A DNA stretch of 64,000 bases, taken from the NCBI RefSeq assembly GCF_000757725.1, contig NZ_JJMU01000024.1, positions 186,001 to 250,000 on the forward strand, read 5' to 3'. The notes below the pieces were generated by a model that had not been told where the DNA came from, searched no databases, and worked only from the letters and a program-made list of their open reading frames with translations. A program made the position numbers and the translations under genes. Source of the stretch: Sphingobacterium deserti. GTDB taxonomy: Bacteria; Bacteroidota; Bacteroidia; Sphingobacteriales; Sphingobacteriaceae. Shown here piece by piece: positions 44,693 through 52,781 of this stretch (positions are counted from its first letter, which is position 1; each line of letters starts with the position of its first letter).

Positions 44693-45361
44693 TCAGTCCT
44701 GATCAAAAGATTTCAGCGAGCCGTCAGCATTGAATTCTATCGTGTATCTTGATCGATCACTTGTAAGAGAACGGGGATACCAGCTGATTTTGTTATTTGA
44801 TGTGATTGCGTAAACGTTGTAATCTTTTGATTTGCTTTCAATTTCTATAAGTTTATCTTGTATAATGCGGGATACACGATGCGCATTCTGAAAAGGTAAC
44901 TCGTTTATGTTGACTATATTTTTGGAGACAATATCCCTTTTAGAAAGGACGACAGGTTTAGGATCAGACCATCCGCCCTTATCATAATGGTAACTGTCTA
45001 CATATTCTGGGTTGTCCGGGTTTTGAATTTTTAGATAAATGCGGTAGTCGTCATAAAAATGGATAGACATGTATATGAAAACCTCCTTGCCACGTAGCTC
45101 TGGACGATTTCGCAACGCTTTTTCCGCACGCAGCAAGGCGGATGTATCCATCAAAAAGCCATGGTTTGGCGTATCAATAGGAGCGCTATGTCCGTTTTGA
45201 GATTCCGCGTTAAGCGCATTTGACTTTTCGCCGGAAGTTATGTTTTCATTTCGGGTTGCTCCGCTTTTGGTTTCTTCAATCGTTTTTACAAACGAGTCAC
45301 AGCCGTTGAATAAAACCAGCATAGCATAGAAAACCGTCATGAACAGGATATTTTTTCTCAT
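44693..45361 (-). CDS. Hypothetical lipoprotein, 222 aa
   Basis: The signal MRKNILFMTVFYAMLVLFNG is followed by Cys (lipobox FNGC). A low-complexity Glu/Asn/Ser linker (about residues 28-60) leads into a mixed alpha/beta domain of unknown family, with KEVFIYMSIHFYDDYRIYLK and NVYAITSNNKISWYPRSLTS. Its ATG overlaps the stop of the upstream membrane-protein gene (ATGA), so the pair is coupled. I do not recognise the function; an envelope-located partner of the membrane protein is the natural guess. Confidence 0.65.
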   Translation of the reverse strand: MRKNILFMTVFYAMLVLFNGCDSFVKTIEETKSGATRNENITSGEKSNALNAESQNGHSAPIDTPNHGFLMDTSALLRAEKALRNRPELRGKEVFIYMSIHFYDDYRIYLKIQNPDNPEYVDSYHYDKGGWSDPKPVVLSKRDIVSKNIVNINELPFQNAHRVSRIIQDKLIEIESKSKDYNVYAITSNNKISWYPRSLTSDRSRYTIEFNADGSLKSFDQD

Positions 45362-46347
45362 ACAATATTTAGTTCATTCATTAAGTCTTCCTCGAACGCC
45401 ACGCGTTTTGGGTTTTCAGGGTCATAGAACAACATTTTTTCTTTGCCGTTTTTAATGGTTCCCAAATCTATCAACGCTACTATTTTCTTAATGGTTGGCG
45501 TATGAAGGTTTCCATGCGCATCATGAAATTGAACATGGAAGCGCACCTCAGGCTGATCATTAATAGATGTTCCTGTTTGCTCAATCTGTCCAATAGATGC
45601 AAGCGCTCTTTTGCCTTTGAATTTCAATACGGTAGCTTCTGGGCCAATGTTCATCTTTTTGAATACGACATATCTAAGTATTAAAAAGATGATCCCGGGA
45701 AAAAAAATAATGCAAGAAGGTATTACGACCAAGGGATGCCAAGTGGATAAAAAACGCCAACCATAGCCGCCATTTTCGAGATCATAAGAAAATGTAAAAT
45801 AATACAACACCGCGGCTAGGAACATACACCATACGACCATGAGAAACCAGTTTACGCTCACCAAACTTTCTTCCAAAACAACATAGGGGCTAGTTTTAAA
45901 CTTTGGATCCACACGTAAGTAGCACATCTTGCCAACTTGGTACCTGTTTTCCTCAGGCTTTGTATCTGTAAAACTCATGCTGTGCCAAATTGTTTCTCCG
46001 GCAAGGTTTGCTAATTTCAAAACAATAGTTTGCGTTTTAAATTTAGCATGTGCTGATTTAAGCGGTTTCACTTCTACAATTTCTCCCTGTAATCGCTTAC
46101 CAGTATTTGAAAGCTTTTTGATATTCCTTTTGGCAATAACGCTGTATCTTAGGATGAGCCAAATAGCAATCGTGAATACTGCTGCCCATAAAATGAAACT
46201 TAGCGCTAGATGGAACAACGCGGCGTTCGGATTGACAAGATCAAGATTCGTATTTCTAAATTCTGTATTGTAATATATAATTGCCGGGTGCGCAAAAATA
46301 AAGTATAAAAAGAATAGTAACCAGAAAATTCCAAATCCCTTACGCAT
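45358..46347 (-). CDS. Hypothetical membrane protein with DUF3592-like repeats, 329 aa
   Basis: Four hydrophobic segments (about residues 8-28, 47-70, 167-188, 203-228) arranged as two pairs. Each pair is followed by a soluble beta-rich domain (KRLQGEIVEVKPLKSAHAKF and ALASIGQIEQTGTSINDQPE), reminiscent of a duplicated DUF3592 architecture. The second soluble domain ends in KMLFYDPENPKRVAFEED, also a DUF3592-like trait. The function is unknown. It is cotranscribed with the lipoprotein downstream and divergent from dnaA. Confidence 0.65.
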   Translation of the reverse strand: MRKGFGIFWLLFFLYFIFAHPAIIYYNTEFRNTNLDLVNPNAALFHLALSFILWAAVFTIAIWLILRYSVIAKRNIKKLSNTGKRLQGEIVEVKPLKSAHAKFKTQTIVLKLANLAGETIWHSMSFTDTKPEENRYQVGKMCYLRVDPKFKTSPYVVLEESLVSVNWFLMVVWCMFLAAVLYYFTFSYDLENGGYGWRFLSTWHPLVVIPSCIIFFPGIIFLILRYVVFKKMNIGPEATVLKFKGKRALASIGQIEQTGTSINDQPEVRFHVQFHDAHGNLHTPTIKKIVALIDLGTIKNGKEKMLFYDPENPKRVAFEEDLMNELNIV

Positions 46348-46884
46348 AAATTGACTTCATTTTGTGCAAGATTGTAGTGCTAAAAAAGCTGTAGCAAGAT
46401 TTTATCAACATAACCCAAACGCTCCATCCAAATTAAGCGAATAAAGTATGTTTATCAAAAACTTTGCCAAGAGAATTGTGGTACGAAGGTTGCTGAATAG
46501 ATGTGGTTTAGGAAAAATTATACGAGAATTTCTGGATCATATATCTTTTTGATTAGACTTTTATTTTTGAATAAAAAACGTGTATATTTAAACACGGAGA
46601 TTAGTCAATAGTTTTCCACACTCATTCGCGCTATTACGCAATTTTGCCAAAAGATGACAGGTTGTAATGGTGTTGAAGTAGTGCTGTTGAAAAATAAAAA
46701 CTTAAGAATTTTCTTTAGCTAAATAACCTTAAAAACTTACTTAACACATTGATATTCAGTGTTTTTTCCTTTTTTTGATTTTTTAATTTTTTAGCTCATA
46801 TTTTTTTGTCATCTTCGTCTTAAGCGAAAGTTTTAAACAAATTTTTTGTCAAATATTGGTTTTCAAGTTATTAACAATTTAAGA
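46348..46884 (+). other. Upstream region of dnaA, possible oriC
   Basis: About 540 bases without a gene. It holds imperfect DnaA-box-like 9-mers: TTATCAACA (46402-46410) and TTTTCCACA (46612-46620), each one base from TTATNCACA, and TTATCAAAA (46452-46460). A very AT-rich stretch (about 46740-46860) precedes dnaA. This could be the chromosome origin or only the dnaA promoter with autoregulatory boxes; a perfect box is missing. Confidence 0.35.
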
Positions 46885-48312
46885 ATGGAAAAAACGTATA
46901 CAAGTGTCTGGAATAGCTGTCTTCAAATCATAAAAGACAACATTCCTGCGCAAAGTTTTAAGACCTGGTTTGAACCCGTGAAAGCGGTAGGTCTAAATGG
47001 AAACGTTTTGACTATTCAAGTGCCGTCTGTATTTTTCTACGAATGGTTGGAGGAGCACTACGTCGGTATTCTACGCAAAACGATCAAAAAGTTCTTGGGC
47101 GAACAAGGTCGTTTAGAGTACAATATTATTGTCGATAAATCATCTGCCAATACCCCGTATACCACTAACATCCCATCTAATGGGAATGGTGCGGAAGGCA
47201 AAAAGCAATCTATTCCTGTTCCTGTGGCATTAAACAAGAATATCAAAAACCCTTTTGTTATTCCTGGATTGAAAAAGCTACAGGTTGACCCACAACTGAA
47301 CCATCACTATACCTTTGATAATTTTATCGAAGGGGAATGTAATCGGTTGGCGCGCTCTGCGGGATTTGCCGTAGCAAATAAGCCCGGAGGCACCTCTTTC
47401 AACCCTTTGATGGTATATGGTGATGTAGGGCTGGGTAAAACACACTTGGCGCAAGCTATCGGTAATGAGATCAAAAGAAATCTACCCGACAAGCTAGTGA
47501 TTTATGTTTCTTGCGAAAAGTTCTGTCAACAGTTTGTGGATTCATTGAAGAATAACACAATCAACGACTTCGTTAACTTTTACCAAGCTATGGATGTGAT
47601 TATTATGGACGATGTCCATAATTTCGCAGGGAAAGAGAAAACCCAAGATATCTTCTTCCATATCTTTAATCACTTGCACCAATCAGGAAAGCAGATCATC
47701 CTTACGTCCGATAAGGCTCCAAAAGACCTATCAGGATTAGAGGAGCGCTTGCTGAGCCGCTTTAAATGGGGACTATCGGCAGATATCCAAATTCCAGATC
47801 TGGAAACAAGGATGGCTATCTTGAAGAAAAAAATGTATTCCGATGGTATTGAACTGCCAGAGAACGTGATGGAATACGTTGCTACACAAATTGACAATAG
47901 TGTACGAGAACTTGAGGGTGCTATGGTATCACTTTTAGCACAGTCTACCTTAAACAGGAAAGAAATCGACTTGAATCTGGCGAAGTCCATGTTGAAAAAC
48001 TTTGTGAAGAATACGCACAAGGAGATATCCATGGAATACATCCAAAAGTTGGTCTGCGAGTATTTTGAGGTGCCTGTGGAGATGGTGAAATCAAAAGTGC
48101 GCAAAAGAGAAATTGTACAAGCTCGTCAAATTTCGATGTATCTGGCAAAAAACCACACGAAATCGTCTCTGAAATCTATTGGTAGCTTCTTTGGTGGACG
48201 TGATCATTCTACGGTGATCTATGCCTGTCAAACAGTCGAAGACTTGATAGAGACGGACAAAAAATTTAAAACGTATGTGCAAGATATCCAAAAGAAGCTT
48301 AAAACTTCATAG
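46885..48312 (+). CDS. dnaA: Chromosomal replication initiator DnaA
   Basis: 475 aa from the ATG at 46885 (MEKTYTSVWNSCLQIIKDNI), the usual family start; a TTG 13 codons upstream is also in frame but unlike other DnaA proteins. Domain I covers about residues 1-90, then a short linker, AAA+ domain III with Walker A GDVGLGKTHLAQA and Walker B VIIMDDVHNF, sensor region and LLSRFKWGLSADIQIPD. Domain IV has the signature SLKSIGSFFGGRDHSTVIYA for DnaA-box contact. It opens oriC and loads the helicase. It is monocistronic with an excellent terminator downstream. Confidence 0.98.
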   Translation: MEKTYTSVWNSCLQIIKDNIPAQSFKTWFEPVKAVGLNGNVLTIQVPSVFFYEWLEEHYVGILRKTIKKFLGEQGRLEYNIIVDKSSANTPYTTNIPSNGNGAEGKKQSIPVPVALNKNIKNPFVIPGLKKLQVDPQLNHHYTFDNFIEGECNRLARSAGFAVANKPGGTSFNPLMVYGDVGLGKTHLAQAIGNEIKRNLPDKLVIYVSCEKFCQQFVDSLKNNTINDFVNFYQAMDVIIMDDVHNFAGKEKTQDIFFHIFNHLHQSGKQIILTSDKAPKDLSGLEERLLSRFKWGLSADIQIPDLETRMAILKKKMYSDGIELPENVMEYVATQIDNSVRELEGAMVSLLAQSTLNRKEIDLNLAKSMLKNFVKNTHKEISMEYIQKLVCEYFEVPVEMVKSKVRKREIVQARQISMYLAKNHTKSSLKSIGSFFGGRDHSTVIYACQTVEDLIETDKKFKTYVQDIQKKLKTS

Positions 48313-48342
48313 TGGAATTTTGTGTAATTTTGGAATGCAAAG

Positions 48343-48374
48343 ATGCGAAACCGACTAAGGTTTCGCATTTTTTG
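48343..48374 (+). terminator. Intrinsic terminator of dnaA
   Basis: ATGCGAAACC and GGTTTCGCAT form a perfect 10-bp stem around GACTAA, followed by TTTTTG, 31 bases after the dnaA stop. Confidence 0.85.
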
Positions 48375-48465
48375 TTTACGCAATGTTTGATGGGAGAGGA
48401 ATTTTTTCAATTCATTAAAGAAACGATCCTATACGCTATAGGTGGATTCGTCAATACACACTAAT

Positions 48466-48496
48466 TAAAAAATGGGTCCCTATGCAGGTTCCCATT
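48466..48496 (-). terminator. Intrinsic terminator of the 128-aa secreted protein gene
   Basis: On the minus strand AATGGGAACC pairs with GGGACCCATT (one internal mismatch) and runs into TTTTTTAATT. Confidence 0.6.
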
Positions 48497-48578
48497 TTCC
48501 ATTTGTTCAACGTAATTCCCAAAAATGGAAATTGATTTATAGCGATTTATTAAACATGTATACTGTTTTGCTAACTGT

Positions 48579-48965
48579 TTATTTGGCAGGCTGATTAGGC
48601 TGGGGTGCTACGGGTACAGGTTTAGGAGCCGACTCTTTGGGACGCTCTGAAACCCATTTCACGAACAAAGATTTTTGCTCATCAGACAGTTTCTCCGCCA
48701 CTTGCGCGTCTGTCGTTGCTTGTATTTTATGAAGTGATTCTGCTAAAACTTCCGCTGATAATGTTGCATCTTCCTTGATCGTTTCTTTTGCTTTGGCGCC
48801 TTCCCAGACAATCTTTAAAACACCTGCCTGTTGCTCTTCTGTAAGCGTCAATTTTTCGGTAAGCAATGCAACTTCTTGTTTGGCCGTCTCTTCCGGGTTG
48901 CCCTGAGCTACTGTTAGTGTTACAGCAAATAATAAACTGATACCTGTTAAAATTAATTTTTTCAT
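48579..48965 (-). CDS. Small secreted Spy/LTXXQ-like protein, 128 aa
   Basis: Signal peptide MKKLILTGISLLFAVTLTVA followed by AQ. The mature part is a helical hairpin: LLTEKLTLTEEQQAGVLKIV, then LSDEQKSLFVKWVSERPKES, with the LTxEQ / LSDEQ motifs seen in periplasmic Spy/CpxP-like and DUF4890-type small proteins. A Pro/Ala-rich tail (APKPVPVAPQPNQPAK) closes it. It is probably a periplasmic chaperone- or stress-related protein; the exact role is unknown. It has its own terminator. A second protein of the same type lies upstream (49191-49571). Confidence 0.7.
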   Translation of the reverse strand: MKKLILTGISLLFAVTLTVAQGNPEETAKQEVALLTEKLTLTEEQQAGVLKIVWEGAKAKETIKEDATLSAEVLAESLHKIQATTDAQVAEKLSDEQKSLFVKWVSERPKESAPKPVPVAPQPNQPAK

Positions 48966-49127
48966 GTTTTCAAACTTTATTGTTCAACTATTTATATTCG
49001 TTTCATTGTTATAATAACAGCAATATGTATGCATTTATTACTCCGATTGTATCAAGTATGTTACTATTTAACGTTCATTAACGAATTTGATAGCGCAAGT
49101 TTCTGAGATGGCTAATAATTAACACGT

Positions 49128-49165
49128 AAAAAAATAAGGCGATTAGTTGTCGTAATCGCCTTATT
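49128..49165 (-). terminator. Intrinsic terminator of the second LTXXQ-like gene
   Basis: AATAAGGCGATTA and TAATCGCCTTATT form a perfect 13-bp stem with a 7-base loop, followed on the minus strand by a T-run. Confidence 0.85.
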
Positions 49166-49190
49166 TTCGTGTATGATCGCTACGTGTAGA

Positions 49191-49571
49191 CTAGGAACGT
49201 CCAGCCCTACCTGCTGACTGGCGTTGTTGCAGCTTGTCGTACTTTTTCGCCTGCTCGTCCGATAGGAACGCGCGTATCTTTTTTCGGTATTTCTCGCGGT
49301 TAGCTTGTATGCCTTGGCGAACGACTTGCCTATCGCCATGGCTCTTGCTAAACAATTCCTTTTCTTCCGACGCCTGTGCGAAGACCTGTTTATAGATCGA
49401 ATCTTGCTGCGTGCTATTCAGTTCTAGCTCTGTTGTCAACCTTCTAACCGTATTTTTAGCTCGGTCAGCAGGATCCAATTGCTGCATGTCTCTTCCTTGC
49501 CGCTCTTGCGCAAGCCCCATCATACTTATCCCAAGCATGATAGATACCATTAATCAAGTTAGCCTTTTCAT
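49191..49571 (-). pseudogene. LTXXQ-like small periplasmic protein with in-frame TGA in its signal peptide
   Basis: Reading from the ATG at 49571 gives MKRLT, a TGA at 49554-49556, then LMVSIMLGISMMGLAQERQG in the same frame. Read through, this is an ordinary signal peptide (basic start, hydrophobic core, A-Q cleavage). The rest is intact: LTTELELNSTQQDSIYKQVF and FLSDEQAKKYDKLQQRQSAG, a helical DUF4890/Spy-like protein. Without readthrough, translation could restart at the ATG at 49550, five bases after the TGA, giving 119 aa with a signal lacking its positive n-region. Either a point mutation or a sequencing error is possible. The terminator downstream is perfect. Confidence 0.6.
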
Positions 49572-49812
49572 ATGTTTATTAATTGAGTTTTTGAAAATAT
49601 GCAAATGTTAGTGCTGCTGTTTATCCGTTTAATAGGCTGTTTTTAGTTGGGGTATGCTTGCGACAACAGCTAAACCTATTTCTATGTTTTCTCACCATTA
49701 ACTATAGCTAGCGTGTCCCCCGCCTGTGTATTAGTAAAGATAGTGCACAACAATGTAATGTATTTATACATAGGGAGTTATTTAGGGAAGTTTAACCTCT
49801 ATTAATAGTATT

Positions 49813-50853
49813 TTACACTTCCGGGGCATGAAAAGCCCTTTTGATCAACTGATTGAAGACTGCGCCCTCGCCAAACATTATTTCTTGTTCGATAGGAACG
49901 AAATATACCGGATACTGGGAAAGAAAGTTCGTGGGCAGGCGTTGCATATCTTTTTCGGTACAAACGATGATTTTTTCCGTAGTAGCTAGTTTGGTAAATT
50001 GCTCGCCAATCTTGGCCAAATCAGCCGTTGTAAACTGGTGATGATCGCTGTACCGAAGCTGTTCTAAATTTTTAAGCTTGGGCTTTAGGTATTGCGCCAA
50101 CGGTTCCGGTTTAGCTATTCCCGTTACCAATAATGCTGTAGTTTGCGTGAGTTCAGCATCAGCGATAACCTCGTTCGCTGTATTTCGAATAGCTTGATAA
50201 CCTATTTTGGAGAAGAATAATGGAGCCCGGCTGTGCTTTCTGAGCTTCGCTGTTAGCTCAAATTTTACTTCCGGATCGAGCTTCTCAGGGCACTTCGTGA
50301 TGACGATGCAATGCGCGCGCCCACTTTCTCGCAAAGTATCTCTAAAGTTTCCTGTGGGTAAGGATAGTATTGGTTTCAACAGTGATTGGTAATCGAAGAG
50401 CAAGATAGCGAAACTTGGTTTCAAAGCGCGGTGTTGATAAGCGTCATCTAGCAGTACGGCTTCGCTGTTTGGAAGAAGTCGCTGAATACCTTTCACCCTG
50501 TTTTCACAAACGGCCACGGTAATCTCGGGAAATTTGCGTTTAATTTGAAGAGGTTCATCACCGCTATGTTGCGCATCATCAGCTACACTTACTTCCCGAA
50601 AACCTTTCGTTTTGCGTCCATATCCGCGGCTTAAAACAGCGACCTTTTTAGGAGAGCCAAGCGCACGTAATACATATTCGACCATCGGGCTCTTGCCCGT
50701 ACCGCCCACGGCCAAATTTCCAATGACAACCACCGGGATAGCAAACGATGTGCTCTTTATCAAATTGAAATCGTATAGTCGATTTCGTAACCAAACAATG
50801 CTGGCATAAATTAGCGAAACCGGAAACAAAAGCCAACGTATCATGGATATCAT
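49813..50853 (-). CDS. lpxK: Tetraacyldisaccharide 4'-kinase
   Basis: 346 aa. Membrane-associated N-terminal helix (MIRWLLFPVSLIYASIVWLR), then the P-loop VVVIGNLAVGGTGKSPMVEY and the LpxK block KVAVLSRGYGRKTKGFREVS, followed by ILLFDYQSLLKPILSLPTGN. It phosphorylates the 4' position of the lipid A disaccharide on the inner side of the inner membrane. The start overlaps the gldH stop (ATGA). Length is normal for Bacteroidota. Confidence 0.95.
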   Translation of the reverse strand: MISMIRWLLFPVSLIYASIVWLRNRLYDFNLIKSTSFAIPVVVIGNLAVGGTGKSPMVEYVLRALGSPKKVAVLSRGYGRKTKGFREVSVADDAQHSGDEPLQIKRKFPEITVAVCENRVKGIQRLLPNSEAVLLDDAYQHRALKPSFAILLFDYQSLLKPILSLPTGNFRDTLRESGRAHCIVITKCPEKLDPEVKFELTAKLRKHSRAPLFFSKIGYQAIRNTANEVIADAELTQTTALLVTGIAKPEPLAQYLKPKLKNLEQLRYSDHHQFTTADLAKIGEQFTKLATTEKIIVCTEKDMQRLPTNFLSQYPVYFVPIEQEIMFGEGAVFNQLIKRAFHAPEV

Positions 50854-51320
50854 GGTTTTTTCACCACTTTTAATCCCACATCAGCGATCTCCTTGAGTGG
50901 ATTTTCGCGCATGTTCTGCTCAATACCGAAGTTATAGATGCCTGTGTCAGGAAAGACAAAGTCTTTCTTGACCAAGCGCTGGTTCGCGTAAAGATTTCCG
51001 GCGCTACTTCCTGTCCAGCGGCCATCCTGTTCCGCCAGCTTGATCTCGTAGCGCTGTACAGTATCCTTTAACCCCGGACCCTGTTGGCTAAATAGTATGA
51101 AGAGGTTGGAGTAGCTGTAGTCATTCGTATGGCGCACATTCACCCAAAGGTCGTATTTGCTCTTAGCATCGGTAATCTTAATAGCAAAGGTTGGTACATC
51201 GCTATAGCTCCAGCTGCGATCAGCAATGCTTTCATTGCGTTCAAACAATGCGGAATCGCTGCAGGCATTTCCAAACAGGAGAACGGATAAAAAAAGAAGT
51301 CGTGTGAAGAGATCTTTCAT
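50850..51320 (-). CDS. gldH: Gliding motility lipoprotein GldH
   Basis: 156 aa. Lipoprotein signal MKDLFTRLLFLSVLLFGNA followed by Cys. The mature domain begins with SDSALFERNESIADRSWSYS, then PTFAIKITDAKSKYDLWVNV and NDYSYSNLFILFSQQGPG, closely GldH-like; the C-terminus NMRENPLKEIADVGLKVVKK is the usual end. In gliding relatives it belongs to the GldD/H/J set needed for SprB movement and type IX secretion assembly; gldH is also kept in non-gliding species. It lies between ricT and lpxK. Confidence 0.9.
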   Translation of the reverse strand: MKDLFTRLLFLSVLLFGNACSDSALFERNESIADRSWSYSDVPTFAIKITDAKSKYDLWVNVRHTNDYSYSNLFILFSQQGPGLKDTVQRYEIKLAEQDGRWTGSSAGNLYANQRLVKKDFVFPDTGIYNFGIEQNMRENPLKEIADVGLKVVKKP

Positions 51321-51360
51321 ACTGTATGTCTAAACCAAATGAGCCGGAAGTAAAATAGCA

Positions 51361-51385
51361 AAAAGCAGCTGCTTAGACAGCTGCC
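51361..51385 (-). terminator. Intrinsic terminator of ricT
   Basis: On the minus strand GCAGCTG-TCTAAG-CAGCTGC is a perfect 7-bp hairpin followed by TTTTT, 8 bases after the ricT stop. Confidence 0.8.
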
Positions 51386-51393
51386 CCAGCCGG

Positions 51394-52770
51394 TTAAGAT
51401 TCGCTACCGGCCGCGCCTTTATTATTGTCTGATGCCTTGTTCCTATTTCTGTTTTTATTGCGGTTAAACCGTTTTTTTGGCTTATTCGCGTTTTCCGTAC
51501 CTTCTTTTTGCGGCTCCCTATTTGGCGCAGCAACAGGTTTGTTTTCCTTTGCTTCCACTTTTTTCGGCTCTGCTCTCCGTTGTTCCGGCGCTTTATTTTC
51601 TTGTCCAGGCTCTCTTCTGCCTTTCGGTTTTTTCTTTTTCTTACGCTTGTTTTTATCATCCAAGCGTGTTAGTGAATCCTGGCCCACTACGTTTTCGTAA
51701 TCGTAAGAAACAGGTTTTTGTACCTCATCCGGAACAAAGTTGATCGTGAGGTCTTGCGACTTACGGCCATCTTTGTTGATTTCAGCATATTCCCGTACTT
51801 TTTTAACCTCCACCGGAATCCAGTTTTCAGCGCCAGGGTAAGAGTACCACATGATCTTTTTGAAGATATCCGTCTTCTGAAGGTAAGCAGTGCCCACTTC
51901 CGTATCTAAACGTTCTACATTGGTCGGGATATCTCGCAGAGCATCCATGTAGCTATCAAGCTCGTAGTTCAGGCAGCACTTCAATTTTCCGCATTGGCCG
52001 GCGAGCTTTAACGTATTAAGTGATAGGTTTTGGTAACGAGCTGCTGAAGTAGATACCGTTTTAAAATCGGTAAGCCAAGTTGAGCAGCAAAGCTCTCGCC
52101 CGCAGGAACCGATCCCGCCTAAACGACTAGCTTCTTGTCGCATCCCGATTTGTCGCATCTCGATACGTATACGGAAGGCTTCAGCCATACGTTTGATAAG
52201 CTCCCTAAAATCTACCCGACCTTCGGCCGTATAGTAGAAGGTCGCCTTCGTCTTATCACCTTGGTAATCGACGTCAGATATTTTCATAGATAAGCCCAGC
52301 TCAAGCGCCAGATTCCGCGCGCGGTGCATGGTTTCCCATTCCAGATCCTTTGCCGCATTGTACTTTACTACATCTGTTTCACTTGCTTTGCGATATATCT
52401 TTTTGACGATATCTTCTATTTTGACATTGTTCTTTTTTAGTTGCAGGCGTACAAGTTCGCCTGTTAAGGATACATGGCCAATATCAAAGCCACCTGTTGA
52501 AGGCTCGACAGCGACCATTTCGCCCATTTCCAAATAAAGATTATCCGTATTGATATAAAAGTCCTTCCGAGAGCCTTTAAATCTTACTTCTACAATATCA
52601 AAAGGTTTATAATTTGATGGCAAATCCATATCGGATAGCCAATCGTAAACATCTAATTTATTACATCCGCTAGTCATGCAAGAGCCGTTATTTTGGCAAC
52701 CTGCAGGGGTTTTTCCAGTAGTAGCTGTACTACCACACCCACCTCCGGATGAGCAACTGCCACATCCCAT
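51394..52770 (-). CDS. ricT: PSP1-domain protein RicT (YaaT-like)
   Basis: 458 aa. An N-terminal Cys-rich stretch (MGCGSCSSGGGCGSTATTGK) precedes the PSP1 core, which has DIVEVRFKGSRKDFYINTDN, REAARLGGIGSCGRELCCST-type Cys cluster (LGGIGSCGRELCCSTWLTDF) and LAGQCGKLKCCLNYELDSYM. The C-terminal ~90 residues are a Lys/Arg/Asn-rich disordered tail. In Bacillus, YaaT with YlbF/YmcA forms an iron-sulfur complex that steers RNase Y-dependent RNA maturation; whether this holds in Bacteroidota is not established. It starts 11 bases after holB, a conserved pairing. Confidence 0.88.
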   Translation of the reverse strand: MGCGSCSSGGGCGSTATTGKTPAGCQNNGSCMTSGCNKLDVYDWLSDMDLPSNYKPFDIVEVRFKGSRKDFYINTDNLYLEMGEMVAVEPSTGGFDIGHVSLTGELVRLQLKKNNVKIEDIVKKIYRKASETDVVKYNAAKDLEWETMHRARNLALELGLSMKISDVDYQGDKTKATFYYTAEGRVDFRELIKRMAEAFRIRIEMRQIGMRQEASRLGGIGSCGRELCCSTWLTDFKTVSTSAARYQNLSLNTLKLAGQCGKLKCCLNYELDSYMDALRDIPTNVERLDTEVGTAYLQKTDIFKKIMWYSYPGAENWIPVEVKKVREYAEINKDGRKSQDLTINFVPDEVQKPVSYDYENVVGQDSLTRLDDKNKRKKKKKPKGRREPGQENKAPEQRRAEPKKVEAKENKPVAAPNREPQKEGTENANKPKKRFNRNKNRNRNKASDNNKGAAGSES

Positions 52771-52781
52771 ATTTTCTTCTT

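Noticed and set aside
46846..46884. TTG start 13 codons upstream of the dnaA ATG
   Set aside because: DnaA proteins of this group begin with MEKTY-like residues; the extension matches nothing in the family.
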